DNA of 64,000 bases from Xanthostigma xanthostigma (GCA_963575645.1 OY754475.1:21056509-21120508), one strand, 5' to 3'. Counted from the stretch's first letter, positions 13,878 through 24,592 are shown. Notes: a model not told the origin generated them from the sequence alone. Made by a program: numbers and translations.

Positions 13878-14033
13878 CGGGTTGCACTCCGGGAGTGCCG
13901 GCAGAAGTGAAAACTTAATTTTTTGCATTTAGAAGCATTGTTTATTTATTGGCAACACTTCCTGACGCGAGTTTAACATTTTTTACCCATTACAAAAAAA
14001 GTGTACAACGCCGCTAAAGAAGTTTTCACTTCA
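13878..14033 (+). mobile_element. Family B short element, copy 1
   Basis: It starts GGGTTGCACTCCGGGAGTGC, in which GCACTCC/GGAGTGC forms a hairpin, then an inward terminal repeat GAAGTGAAAAC. It ends with the complementary GTTTTCACTTC. The interior contains AACATTTTTTACCCATTAC and AACGCCGCTAAAGAAG, shared by all copies. This copy is short (about 156 bp), lacking the middle block (TGGTTTGTATCATAGATTGC and following) of longer copies. The poly-A/poly-T flanks hide any target duplication. Confidence 0.85.
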
Positions 14034-15156
14034 AAAAAACAAATTTTTGTTTATTATCTGTTAGTTTAACAAGATTGAAAAGTGGCAAATTAATCAATTA
14101 ATTGTGGTACGAGAAGGGAAAAAAGCTACCTTCTACAAAACGAATGAGCGAGACGAAGATAGCTACAAACGAAAGGGTCTTCCGTCAAGTGTTAAAGGGC
14201 GAAGGCTTCGTTGAACCCAATTGTTCTCTCGTTCAATAAATTAGAGCGCTTCACTGTTCTCCCGGCTTCAAATGTCAAATTAAAATTAAAAATGTCAAAG
14301 GGCTCAAGGAGGAGTCAAAAGAGAGAGACAGCAAGCGAGATTTATTTAATAAAGTGAGCATCAAAAACAAACGCCGAAGGCATCGATTTGAATCAATTAA
14401 CCCATTCAAAACGGGAGAGAAGAAAAGGTTGGCTGCGCATGCTGTAGGTATTCAGTTGTTTCTGCGCTGTTGTTTGTTTCTTTACTGACAAGTTAATTAT
14501 AACACAGGGCGTTGTACATATATACAAGGCGTCTAAGAAAATACGAACACGACGAAGACCGTCGACGTAGCGAAGGAAGTGCGAGGAACCCCCCTTTTTT
14601 TGGGACAGTTTCTATGCAAATAGAAAAACAGTTCCCAAATAAAGCGGAGCATTTACGACGTGGACTGTGTTTGGAAGTAGGTACCGGGTCGACTTTTTTG
14701 TTCACCCGGTATAAAAAAGAGAGCGTACACGCAAATACAGATAGCAATCTCGTGCTGTGTTGTTCCTTAGGGCCTGTTTAATATCGCCCCTCCCCGTCGA
14801 ACAAAGGCGAACTGCGGAACTTGTCAGTTTTCATAGAAACACGGTGGAAGCGACGGGTTCAGGTGACTGACAACGACTCCGACTTTATCTCGATTGAAAG
14901 TTACGACTGTCGAGTTTAAATCTAGATTTAATTATGTCATTTGTCGGTTCTTAAATTTATATTTAAACACAAAAGTCACATCGGAAATCGAGTACTATGT
15001 TCAAACTTAAAGTTCAGTTGATACATTCACCAGTTATTAGTTTTGGTTCAAACAGATGAGTCGCGGCAACGCCATGTAAACAACGACGTCGCTACGCGTC
15101 TTTCAATTTTCTTAAAAGGCCACCGGCTTGCCAGAACTCCATTTTATTATTTTTTA
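14034..15156. other. Non-coding spacer
   Basis: No recognised element. Overlapping 84-89 codon frames on both strands at 14493-14781 are mutual shadows without domains. The motif GGTGGAAGCGACGGGT at 14843-14858 belongs to the dispersed motif set described in the findings. Confidence 0.5.
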
Positions 15157-15268
15157 CACGCTTTATATTAACTTCACTTGTAAGTTTGTATGTATGTTTG
15201 TAACTTTCATTTGGACTACAGCAAGTGGTTTATATAGCGGTATAATATGCCAGCACAGTAAGTACACT

Positions 15269-15352
15269 GGCAGCCATGCGGTCTAAGGCACGGGTCTTCG
15301 CTGACGTCAACTCTCGGAATCACGAGTCGTGGGTTCTAATCCCGTCCACGCC
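15269..15352 (+). repeat. tRNA-Leu/Ser-like SINE head (tRNA pseudogene)
   Basis: The segment GCGGTCTAAGGCA resembles the D-arm of type II tRNAs, and GTGGGTTCTAATCCCGT forms a 5-bp T-stem (two G-T wobbles) around a 7-nt loop, matching the polymerase III B box closely. The 3' acceptor strand CCACGCC has no complement at the 5' end, so this is not a functional tRNA. It is followed by GCCG-A8-TTG-T8-CGGC (15350-15377), a hairpin, then A/T-rich body sequence. I infer a SINE head or tRNA-derived pseudogene. Confidence 0.55.
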
Positions 15353-15377
15353 GGAAAAAAAATTGTTTTTTTTTCGG

Positions 15378-15480
15378 CAAATTTTTTACAATAAATCGAA
15401 CTAAAAAGTGGAAAATAAATATAGTTTAAAAATAAAAATTAAAAAACACGCTTTATATCAAACTAAAAAGTAAAAAATTA
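15378..15480 (+). repeat. Diverged tandem units of a ~61-bp A-rich sequence
   Basis: The phrase AACTAAAAAGT recurs at about 15399, 15461 and 15522, each copy followed by A-rich sequence with ATATAGTTT and a CACGCT(T/G)TATAT end. The unit length is about 61 bp. The last unit runs on into the long inverted repeat at 15481-15692, so tandem and inverted duplication are combined here. Confidence 0.7.
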
Positions 15481-15692
15481 AAATATAGTTTTAAAAAAAC
15501 TAAGAAACACGCTGTATATTGAACTAAAAAGTAAAAAATATTTTTTTTAAAATAAGTTTAAAAAGCGTGGGGCGCTCGATGTACGAAAATGTGGAACAAA
15601 CCGCCCCACGCTTTTTAAGCTTATTTAAAAAAAATATTTTTTACTTTTTAGTTCAATATACAGCGTGGTTTTAGTTTTTTTTAAACTATATT
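15481..15692. mobile_element. Long inverted-repeat (foldback/MITE-like) element
   Basis: Arms of about 90 bp (15481-15573 and 15603-15692) are complementary with a few mismatches and 1-base indels around a 29-nt loop. The inner arm ends carry GCCCCACGCTTTTTAA and its complement. The transcript would fold into one long hairpin. There is no coding capacity and no clear target duplication. Confidence 0.85.
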
Positions 15693-16490
15693 TATTTTAT
15701 GAATAAACTGACACTTTCACCAGTTACCATGTATTACAATCTAGGCAGTCAAAGCTTGCCATATTTATATTATGAAAACGTGTTGACTTCCCAGTTTTTT
15801 ATCTTTATCAACTTGTAAAAGCCGAGTGATTAAATTCGATTCGGGTCTTCTCGCGGTGTTCGGAAATCAAAACACCGTCGGCAAGCGACGTTCACTTGAA
15901 AATCCTCGGCCTGCTTGGACGGTGTCACGAAACAAACGTTAAATATAATAGAACGGCAATCAATAACCGATATCTCGGCCAATAATGGCCAGGTTTTGTT
16001 ATAATGGGCGTTTAATTGCCTATTAGAAGTAGATATAGCCACGTCGGCACGCACAAGTAGCTTCATTTCACACCGACGCCGCCGCGTCCGTCGCCCCCCG
16101 CGTTACCCTCGCAAGTGACCGCAGAACGGGTTAATGTATTGCGTATGCCTGCTGAAGAAAGATACAGCGTGTTTATACCTATTGTGTGCAATATGACGGG
16201 GTTCCTTCCCTGCAATATGCAATGGACTCGTCGAATGTTATTTGAAATTACAGACCTATATTTTCGTTAATCAAACATTGCATAAGCATTTCTAATGACA
16301 AAAGCAAAGCTGTGAAATCGGTAGATTAAAAGACATTATGTCGGTAAAGCAGTTAACCATACTTCGAGAAGCTCGGTTGATCTATGAAGATGTCCATTCG
16401 TTTTTTTTAAAAATGGATTAGCTGCAGGTAAAAACATATTCAGTCATTGAACGTTATAGATACAATTCCGTGCTTACGATTAATTCCTTA
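15693..16490. other. Non-coding spacer
   Basis: No recognised element. The 78-codon minus frame at 15830-16066 has no domain. The part at 16070-16130 is locally GC-rich. Confidence 0.5.
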
Positions 16491-17201
16491 AGGAGGTTGA
16501 TGCGTTACAGTCCCAATCAAAAGTAAGTCGAATTCTAAATGGAAACTTTTCCATAATAAATTTTTACAAACGGGTATAAGTCGATAATACCAATAAATTA
16601 TTGTCATAAAGGCATAAATAAATAATTTTTTTTAATATAATTTATTATTTCAGTATTTTACTTAATGGACTAACTTTTGAATTTTTTGTACAAAGTTAGG
16701 TTAGAAAAAATAAATGTATGTAAATATCTGTATTTTACATATTTTTTGCAGTAAATAATTAAAAAAAGAAATTAGAAGTAATAAAAATTAAAATTAAATC
16801 ATTAAAAAGTTGAAAATTCAGTTAAAATGGTTAAAATTGTCAGGAATAAAAATCCATAATCGAAAAGTGCTAAGGTTGAATAATTTTTTTTATGGATTAA
16901 AAGTCTCCTAATTAAGTTGGAAAAAATATTAAAATATGCGTAAGACATCGATGCTTTACATATAGTTTTCGGAACTGCTGACATTATTTGGTTATTCGCA
17001 AAATTATTAAAATGTACCGTTTGCATGCTAGGTTGACATATTTTCCATAAGACTACATGTAAAAGTTTTCTTCAATTTTTGATTTTATAAATCTCCTAAT
17101 GATTTTGGATTTTTTACAGAAAATTTTGTCATAAAAAAATCTATTAAAAAAACTTTATTTCAGATTTTTTTCATTATCTTTGTAAAATGGCTCAACCTCC
17201 T
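16491..17201. mobile_element. Candidate TA-inserting TIR element (Tc1/mariner-like MITE)
   Basis: The ends AGGAGGTTGA (16491-16500) and TCAACCTCCT (17192-17201) are perfect inverse complements, each flanked by TA (TTA outside on both sides), as expected for Tc1/mariner-type insertion. The roughly 690-bp interior is extremely AT-rich and has no transposase; the largest frame is 74 codons. A 10-bp repeat 700 bp apart is modest evidence and could be chance, so confidence is moderate. Confidence 0.5.
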
Positions 17202-19444
17202 TAATGAGAGAAATATTTTTTGATGTGGAGTGCCTTTTCGGTTCAGCGTGGCTATTAAAGGCAACGGTTTACAAATTCAGCCATCTGACTCTGAACGATC
17301 ACAGCGGGCGTCGTTAATGACGCAAACAAAGCGCAGTTACGTTTAATTAATATCAATATTTGATCTGGTCGACTGTTTACTGATTACGGCTGCTTATTTC
17401 AGATACCGCTATACAAAATCAAACTATAGATCTTTGGGTTACATCACAAGGGTGCTCAAAAACGCAAATAATTATTATTATTATTTCACAAGCCTCATCG
17501 TCAATGGGATGCATATTTTTTGTTCCGAACGGTTTTTCTGTAAGGCGAGTCATTTTTGAAAAAAAAAATTCAAAATATAAAGCGAAGCAGGAAAAAAAAA
17601 GACATCAAGCACGTGTTCGACCCTCGTCAGGGCTGACTTTCGTTCGGCGGGGCGCTCGGCAGGACATGTCATGTCGGCTGCCGCATTCACAAGTGTTAAC
17701 GGAGACACATATTGCACGACCGGCAATCAATGTTTCGAACCCTTCTTTGAAAACGCGTGAACGCTGAACATACCCCGTTCAAATCTGGTGTGGAATTGAT
17801 TTTTAAATTCGTAGTCTTATGCGGCAAGGTGCTTCCATTAATAAGTTAGCCGTTTCTAAATTGCGCCAAAGAGCTGCGTTGTCACAAATTATGGATTGAT
17901 TATTATTTTCATAAAATCATAAAATGTATTTACAGGCCCCCAGCTCACGAGATAGTTTGGATCCAGTGTCAATTTATAATTATTTTTAATAGTAAATCAA
18001 ATTTATAAGTACTTAACTATTCTTAATGCATAATAAAATTTTTGTCAACGACCTTAGACTGTTTCTACGGCACTGGACTCTGCAGTCAAACTGTCACACT
18101 CTAAGATCACTCAGGTTCTCTGATTTGTTCTATAAGAAAACGCAACCCACTACAATATTGTCGGTAATAAAAAAACCGCTAGTCGAGCCGCTGTTTAAAA
18201 ATAAAAAAAAAAAAGTTTGATTCGATACTAAAATTGGAAAACAACTTTTCCCACAGAACAATAAAAGTTCAACATGCGAACTGGGAATAAATGTTTTAGT
18301 TATAATATAAAACTTTAAATGGAATCAACAATCGGCCTTTTTCTCTGTGTAGATGCGTCTATCGCGTAGAAATAAACCAAAATTCGACTCAACATTTTTG
18401 TCAATTCTCTTTCCGTTACAGCGTGATCCGAAAAGTTCATGTTTCGAAGTTGCGATCACAACTGGTTTCGTTAAAGTTCGTCTATTAAAAAAACAAACAG
18501 TTGCTTGGTTTTTTAAATAGTTAACTTTATTTATGTCTCGTATAATAGTTTTTGAATTTGATTCACAATTAATTTTCTAGAATTATAAATCTAGATTATT
18601 TGGTGGCCTTATATAATATATATATTAAATAAAATATATTTAAAAAAAACAAATGGTTGTTTGCGGCAAGAAAAGAGTACCTATGCCAACTTAAAAACAC
18701 GAAACAGCACCGCTCTCCGATTTTACGGGATGCGAAATAGTGACGCAAGAGACGATAAACTTAATACGGTCGTAAAATACAGACAGATGTCTGAATTGAA
18801 CGGTAAATCAGCAACGTAACTGAAAATCCTGAAAACACATGTCTGCTGAAAAAATAACTAAATAATAAACAGATTCTCCGCGCTTTGCAAAACTCGTGTC
18901 GGCGGTTCGTTCTCTATAAGCTTTTAAATAAACAAAAGCTTTTAACGATACCCGGATTAATGGCGTCATAGACGGAGAGAGAAAAAAAATCCCACGCCTG
19001 TTACAAACGTACCTTGAGTCTTGTGTAGAGCCACTCGAAACGGCTAACTGCACGGGGAAGTGCGGCAATAATAATAATAGCTGAATTACCGGCTGTAATT
19101 TGCTTTGCTGTGCTGCGTCCACCGAGTGCTGCGATTATCTCTTGGCTTGAATGAAAACGACGCTGTGTTAAAACTATTCAACGGTTCAAGTACTTTTGTT
19201 CAACTTATTTAATCCTCCGTTTGCCGGAGACGACTTGACTTTATTAATTTAGTTCAAAGTACCTACAAGAAACAACATAAATACTTACATTCTGCAATTT
19301 GAACGTATTAAGTTAGAAAGCCGGAGAAATGGACCTAAAAATTTATTATAGGTTAGGTAGGTACTCAAAAAAACTTACTCTTTTATTTTTTAAATCGTTT
19401 CATTATAAATACTTTCTTCGAACTTTAAAAATAAAAAAAAAGAC
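17202..19444. other. Non-coding spacer
   Basis: It contains a (TTA)n run at about 17468-17485 and several A-runs. Frames of 62-104 codons show no domain. A stretch at 17620-17760 is locally GC-richer but has no recognisable product. Confidence 0.5.
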
Positions 19445-19931
19445 AGGTTGCACTCCGGGAGTGCCGACAGAAGTGAAAACTCGAATACCTATTAACGTCT
19501 TAATTTTTTGCATTTAGAAGCATTGTTTATTTATTGGCAACACTTGTAAATAAAATGGTTTGTATCATAGATTGCATTTTTATGTACGATATTTCAACGC
19601 TAGATGTCTAACGTTGTATGGCAATTACTATCACTTAGAGAGTCTCACCCAGTTCTTACTGACCAGACGCGAGTTTAACATTTTTTACCCATTACAAAAA
19701 AAGTGTACAACACCGCTAAAGAAGTTTTGTAAATAAAATGGTTTGTATCATAGATTGCATTTTTGTGTACGATATTTCAACGCTAGATGTCTAACGTTGT
19801 ATAAAAAGTATCTGGCAATTACTATCACTTAGAGAGTCTCACCCAGTTCTTACTTTTCCTGACGCGAGTTTAACATTTTTTACCCATTACAAAAAAAGTG
19901 TACAACGCCGCTAAAGAAGTTTTCACTTCAA
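19445..19931 (+). mobile_element. Family B element, copy 2, with internal tandem duplication
   Basis: It carries the family B hairpin start (GCACTCCGGGAGTGC), the GAAGTGAAAAC terminal repeat and the GTTTTCACTTC right end. An internal block of about 185-190 bp, from TGTAAATAAAATGGTTTG to GCTAAAGAAGTTTT, is present twice in tandem (about 19546-19732 and 19733-19923), the two copies differing by small substitutions and a short insertion. The first copy lacks the terminal CACTTC, so the duplication joins two elements head to tail. Confidence 0.85.
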
Positions 19932-20430
19932 AATGAAATATGATTAGAAACGATAAATCTATAAAGACCCGTTTTTAAAAAAAAAAAGCGAGTAGTCGAA
20001 CCTCATCGGTTGCCGGTTTCAGCAAAACAGCTTTCGGTGTCCGCCGTTGTAAAACAGAAGTGGTACCTGCGAGGGAAACATTTTTAATGGTTCCGCAATG
20101 CGCGTCCGACGCACCACGGCAAAACGCGCCTCGATACAGGGGGTGCTCCGTCGCTCTTTTTTTAGCCCGACTACCAACGAAGAAGAGACAATGCAGATGG
20201 GTTCGACGCGAGCTGGTAAGTCAGTTTCCTGTAGCCTAAAATACTAAACCAAGTTAACAAACGTTATTTTTGAAGCAATGTTTTCAAACGGAAACAGATA
20301 AAGCGCTACTGTTTAGTGACGTAGAAAAATAACAAGAACACGCGAACTGTTAATTTCTTAAGTGAGCGGGAGTGCGAGAGTTTTAACTTCTAGCGCATTT
20401 TAAAGTTGTGAATTTTCGGGTGATAACAAA
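19932..20430. other. GC-richer unique spacer with candidate 50-nt exon
   Basis: A pyrimidine tract ending CTCTTTTTTTAG (to 20165) is followed by 50 bases open in all three frames and then a perfect donor CTG-GTAAGT (20213-20220). I cannot assign a protein. The possibility that this is an internal or 5'-UTR exon of an unseen gene is listed in the findings. Confidence 0.35.
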
Positions 20431-20489
20431 TTATGGCAGGAAGAAGTTTTACTTCAGTCGTGTGGTCTAAAGCACACTCGTTTTTTTTT
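20431..20489 (+). repeat. 61-bp dispersed unit ending in a T-run, copy 2
   Basis: It matches the unit at 12868-12928 at all but one or two positions (CACACTCG here against CACGCTCG there) and also ends in a run of T. The two copies share orientation; flanking sequences are unrelated. Confidence 0.8.
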
Positions 20490-21265
20490 ATTCTTTAATA
20501 TCTATTCAATTGATATTTATACCAGAGCCTGGTAACTTACGGCTGTTCTGAACCGCTAAGAAAAAAAAATGATGAGAATATTTAGATCATACTGTATACA
20601 GCGTAACTGTTTAACGCGACATCTTGCAACTAAATGAATTTATTCTCGAGAAACACGTGTTTGAAAAAGCTATACTGCAGTGCTTCGAAAGCTGCATGAC
20701 GTCGCCGTCGGGACACGTGTGACCAGTTGCGATCCCTCGGGAGAGAAGCGGGATAATATTAAATCATGCAGGAGTGTATCGATGCAGAAGATGTGAATTT
20801 CCTACGCCGCGTCTGCATCAGGCGTCCGTTCGGCTGATCGACTCGCAAAAATCAAGGACCGACAATAGAACTATCGACACATCCTGTGTGTTACTTGAAA
20901 GACTGTGTCTCCATTCAACTGACCGTGGCTTGTTTTCTATCCTTTACTCTATCTCTTCCTCTCTCGCTCTCTTTTCGTTTCGCTGTATTTCATTAGTTGT
21001 ATTCAGGTTTCCAGCCGTCACAAAAGTCCGAAAGCCGCGCAAGTGACGGACCTAGGAGCTATAAATATCGGCCGACGTTGAAACTGCAAAGCTTTCTGAA
21101 CGCAACTAAGATGGCGTCCATCCGCCATTTTCTGTTTATCCAAGGATACGTCTCTATATCTAGTTTCCTCGATAAATCGATCATTTTTTACGCAAATCAA
21201 ACATTTTATTCTACTGTGAAAAAATAACTCTAATAATTTAGAGTGATCATGATCCTGTTTCAATG
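20490..21265. other. Non-coding spacer
   Basis: No recognised element. Several frames of 76-100 codons overlap on both strands at 20774-21320; none shows a domain, and the minus-strand one runs into the hairpin element that follows. Confidence 0.5.
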
Positions 21266-21446
21266 TTGGAAGATTAAAAAGGAAGAATCCTGGTGGCATA
21301 GGATCGATGAAACAAAGCAAATACTGAAGTACTCAAGGTTTTTATTGCATTTTATTGTCTGACGTTTTCAGACAATAAAAACCTTCAGTATTTGCTTTGT
21401 TTCATCGATCCTATGCCACCAGGATTCTTCCTTTTTAATCTTCCAA
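21266..21446. repeat. Perfect 64-bp-arm inverted repeat (long hairpin)
   Basis: Left arm 21266-21329 and right arm 21383-21446 are exact inverse complements over 64 bases. Between them an inner stem (GTTTTTATTG at 21338-21347 with CAATAAAAAC at 21373-21382) extends the pairing past a short bulge, and a further alternative stem TTTTATTGTCTG/CAGACAATAAAA sits near the tip. No mismatch in the arms means the palindrome is young or maintained. A transcript from either strand would give a near-continuous hairpin of about 75 bp. There is no coding. Confidence 0.92.
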
Positions 21447-21557
21447 TTTTATTCTATATTAACTTTTTAACGGCATTAATTAAATTTAGGGGAAAATGTT
21501 TTTCTATATATCCCTTTAAAAAATTCGTACAGGAAGAATGTTGAAAGTATGTTAATT

Positions 21558-21713
21558 GGTTTCCGGGCTTGTATGCCGTGGTCCATTGGTATTTCTAGAG
21601 AACACGAGCACGCTGACCACAAAAGACCAAAGTACCACACTAATTGTCGTCACACTTTCCTGTGAGCAAGGTAGAAATACCAATGAACCACGGGGCATAC
21701 AAGCCCGGAAACC
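21558..21713. mobile_element. Short TIR element with ~40-bp inverted repeats
   Basis: Left arm 21558-21597 starts GGTTTCCGGGCTTGTATGCC and right arm 21672-21713 is its complement with one 2-base indel and one mismatch. The 74-bp centre is unique and carries no gene. It lies only 111 bp from the hairpin at 21266-21446 and is unrelated to it in sequence. A target duplication could not be fixed with confidence. Confidence 0.82.
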
Positions 21714-22262
21714 AAGAAGATTTGGATCAACACCGGCCGTGAAAGCCTACACACTTGGATATGTCAACAGTATTCAAATATAAACAGATATGTTTTTTAC
21801 TGGAAATTCTGTTGTGCATTCGGTCCGGGCCTGGAAGTCTCTCGTGTCAACGTCCCTCCGGGCTGTCATGCCATACGCTCTCTGTAACAGCATCATGACG
21901 AGGTAACTTCCGTCGGTATGTTGGCGCCCTGACACAATAGATGTGTTACATTTGACACTTAAACCATGTTGCCTAAACTCCGCATGCATTACGCGTTTAA
22001 CTCTTAATAAGGCAATATACGGTTAAAGAGGTTACGATGACTTCAAAGTGCTAAAAATCGACTTGTTAATACGTCAGTTTGGTAGGATTATTTGGCTTTG
22101 CACCAGAGCAGACACAAGTCGAATAAAATTTGTTTGGTTTGTTATCTGCGATGCTCGTGTCGTGTAGAAAAGTCCCTCGAGACATCTAGTTGGCAGAACT
22201 GTCTCTTTTTATTGCTTAGAAAAATTGTAATCGAACTTATTAATTTATTAAGTGATAATAAG
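21714..22262. other. Spacer leading into the Penelope-like remnant
   Basis: No recognised element. The frame that contains the Penelope-like C-terminus is open from 22092, but its first ~55 codons are not recognisable as the conserved part of the endonuclease. Confidence 0.45.
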
Positions 22263-22460
22263 ACCGCGTTGTCATCTCATCATTTCGACACTGGACATAA
22301 ATTTCTATTTAACGAAGTTCAAATTTTAGATAAAGAGTCAAATTGGAAAAAACGTAATATCAGTGAAATGTGTTTTATTAGAAAAAACAATTCTATTAAT
22401 TATAGAACAGACACTCAAAATTTAAGTAGTCAGTACAACTATATTATGAAATTGTACTAA
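22263..22460 (+). pseudogene. Penelope-like element, C-terminal endonuclease remnant
   Basis: The frame encodes a tail containing SSHHFDTGHKF, then ILDKESNWKKR, ISEMCFIRK and DTQNLSSQYNYI. This order (H..TGH, then ILD.E.N..KR, SEM..I, then an Asn-rich linker with DT..L) matches the C-terminal part of Penelope-like retroelement proteins, downstream of the GIY-YIG catalytic core. Known family: a reverse transcriptase fused to a GIY-YIG nuclease that drives target-primed retrotransposition. No RT motifs and no clear GIY/YIG pair are visible upstream, so this is a 5'-truncated, inactive copy. The stop at 22458-22460 is at a natural C-terminal position. The assignment rests on motif recall, not a search. 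Confidence 0.72.
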
Positions 22461-22690
22461 TTTTTAATTTTAATTTTTATTGTTTAAAAAATTTATACAT
22501 AAACTTGTTGCCATGTTTTTGTCTTATGTGCCTTAACTTTTGTTAATTGCTATGGTTAGTAATTAATGTTTATTTTCATAATTATTGTTTTAAATTTTCA
22601 CATTAATTGTACTTGAAAAAGTCTAAATATATAGACGAAACATCGTACACTAAATAAATAACTTTTTGTCGACAATCCTGCGATTTTTAT
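22461..22690 (+). mobile_element. Penelope-like 3' region with hammerhead-like fold
   Basis: AT-rich tail directly after the stop. At 22608-22650 the order is TGTAC, TTGAAAA, a 5-bp stem GTCTA/TAGAC with a 6-nt loop, GAAAC, then ATCGTACA. That is the order of a hammerhead ribozyme (CUGANGA, stem II, GAAA, flanking stem), which Penelope-like elements are known to carry, but the CUGANGA box is altered, so activity is unlikely. The element end is taken near 22690 and is uncertain. Confidence 0.5.
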
Positions 22691-24592
22691 TATTAATTAC
22701 TTATAAAAAAAGTTTCATAATTATATCGACATATTTGACGTCATAACTTATACAATATCATAGAGGACATAATTTTGTCGAAACGTTGATTTTGCTTTCG
22801 ATGTACTGCTAATTATTAGTTTCGTTAAGGTATCTAAAGAATTATTTTAAAGTGTTTTTTTAAATTATTTTTTTAATAATAAAATCGACCCGGCACCTCC
22901 ACCGTCACAGAAATAAACTTGCGTGTTGCGGGTTTTTATAATCAAGCGAATCGCTGAAACGGCATGTAAACAAAGACATCCCGACTATCTCGGCTATTAT
23001 CAGAGTTCAATAAATATGTTGTGTTTTAATTGTAACTTTTGCTCTTCGAGTTTCATTCATAAGTTCATAAAAATAAAGAATCCTGTTCTGGCAAATAAAA
23101 ACTTTCTCAACTGTATATTTTCTGAAGTCCAAAACTTGATTATATCTTTTTTATATCAAATCGAAAAAAAAGTTTTGTTCAATCAATAAATGTTGACGAT
23201 CCGGAATCGGTCAAAATTCAATAATAAAACAGGAAAGATGCGATATGAATTTAAGTGGGCTTTGGAAATTTTCTTATCGGCCGATAAAAAATCACCCTAC
23301 ATTAATAAAACGATGCGAACATGCATTTTCTCTTTTGTTATTGTATATTTATACAGGACTACCAACTCAAAATATGTCGGTCTAAAATATTTAGATTATC
23401 TGACAGTTGGAGTATCGTAGATACTAAATTTATTTTTTTAAACATATCAAATGAGACTAGACCTTGGTAATATTATATGAAAACAAAATCCATATCGGAT
23501 CCGGTAACAGTTTTTCCTCGAAACATCCGTCGTAAAAAATGCATATAAAATACAATATTATTTCTCCGGAAAGAAAAACTATTGTTTACAAAGGAAAACA
23601 CGTTTTTCCAATATATTTGTTTTGTTCTGCGGACACACTGAAGCCTTTTGTTCTGTCGTCGAAGCGAAAAAAAAAAAGAAAAATAGAAAAAGGACAAGTT
23701 GAAATAATCGTATTGACGGCGGTGGTTCAACTATTGTGTGCTATAAAAATAGCATATAATGAAGCTACACTCTCTTGTCTGGTGCTAAACAAAAAACAAG
23801 CGCGACTTTTTTCCCGATCGAGTTGCTTGAGAAGACATCATCCGATCATAGATTATTTCAGTTTCAGGGCTTCCGTCGTAAAAATCTTTTGAATAAACTG
23901 TTTTATGAAGCTGCATAACGAGATTAGAAGTCAAAGTTTGAGAAAATCCGTGATTGTGGATTTTGCTATTGTTACTGTGATTCGTGTACTTTCCACGTTC
24001 TGATATCAAAAACAATATAAATTTGTTTAAAAAAAATCACGTATTTGAAGAGAATTTTTGCAATAGTTTTAGTGCATTTTTTTTGAGCTTAAGTATTGTA
24101 AGCTCTATAGTCATTTGGATTCAAAAAGTTTTTATCTAAAACATTACTTTGAACGACGTTTCGTTTAAGCTCGTTATTGTATGAACAAAGCACAGACATG
24201 CGTTCAAAATTAACGTACAATGATTTCTTTGTACACTCGTTATTATGACACAAAAAGATTTGACGAACTAAATTTGAGAGCCAGCAATTGATGCCGGAGC
24301 CCGTTTCGAATAAGTCGATGCTTTACGAGCGAATGTCTAATGTTGCGGGGCCAATAGAAAACACAGACAGACGTCGGCAAGCAGCCGTAAGTGGCTATTA
24401 AAGCGCGTTCGACTCACGTTTTAACGGCAATATTGAAAACTGCATACAAAAACGTTTTGCCGCATCGCTCCTTGCAACCGATTTCTCCGGGTTCGACGCC
24501 TAACTACACCGGGCACAAATTAAAACAAGAATCCGACTTCAGGACGACATGGTTCATCTATTACAAACCCCTAGTTTTAATAAAAAAACCCC
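22691..24592. other. Non-coding spacer
   Basis: No recognised element. Frames of 76-117 codons at 22923-24015 are Lys/Ile/Asn-rich products of AT-rich DNA without domains. A CCGGCACCTCCACC string near 22890 is a diverged minus-strand relative of the dispersed GGTGGAAG-type motif. Confidence 0.5.

Noticed and set aside
15269-15352. A functional tRNA-Leu or tRNA-Ser gene
   Set aside because: The acceptor stem does not pair and the anticodon arm cannot be drawn; kept only as a tRNA-like repeat.
17468-17485. CRISPR-like or satellite array
   Set aside because: Only a short TTA microsatellite; no regularly spaced repeats occur anywhere in the window.
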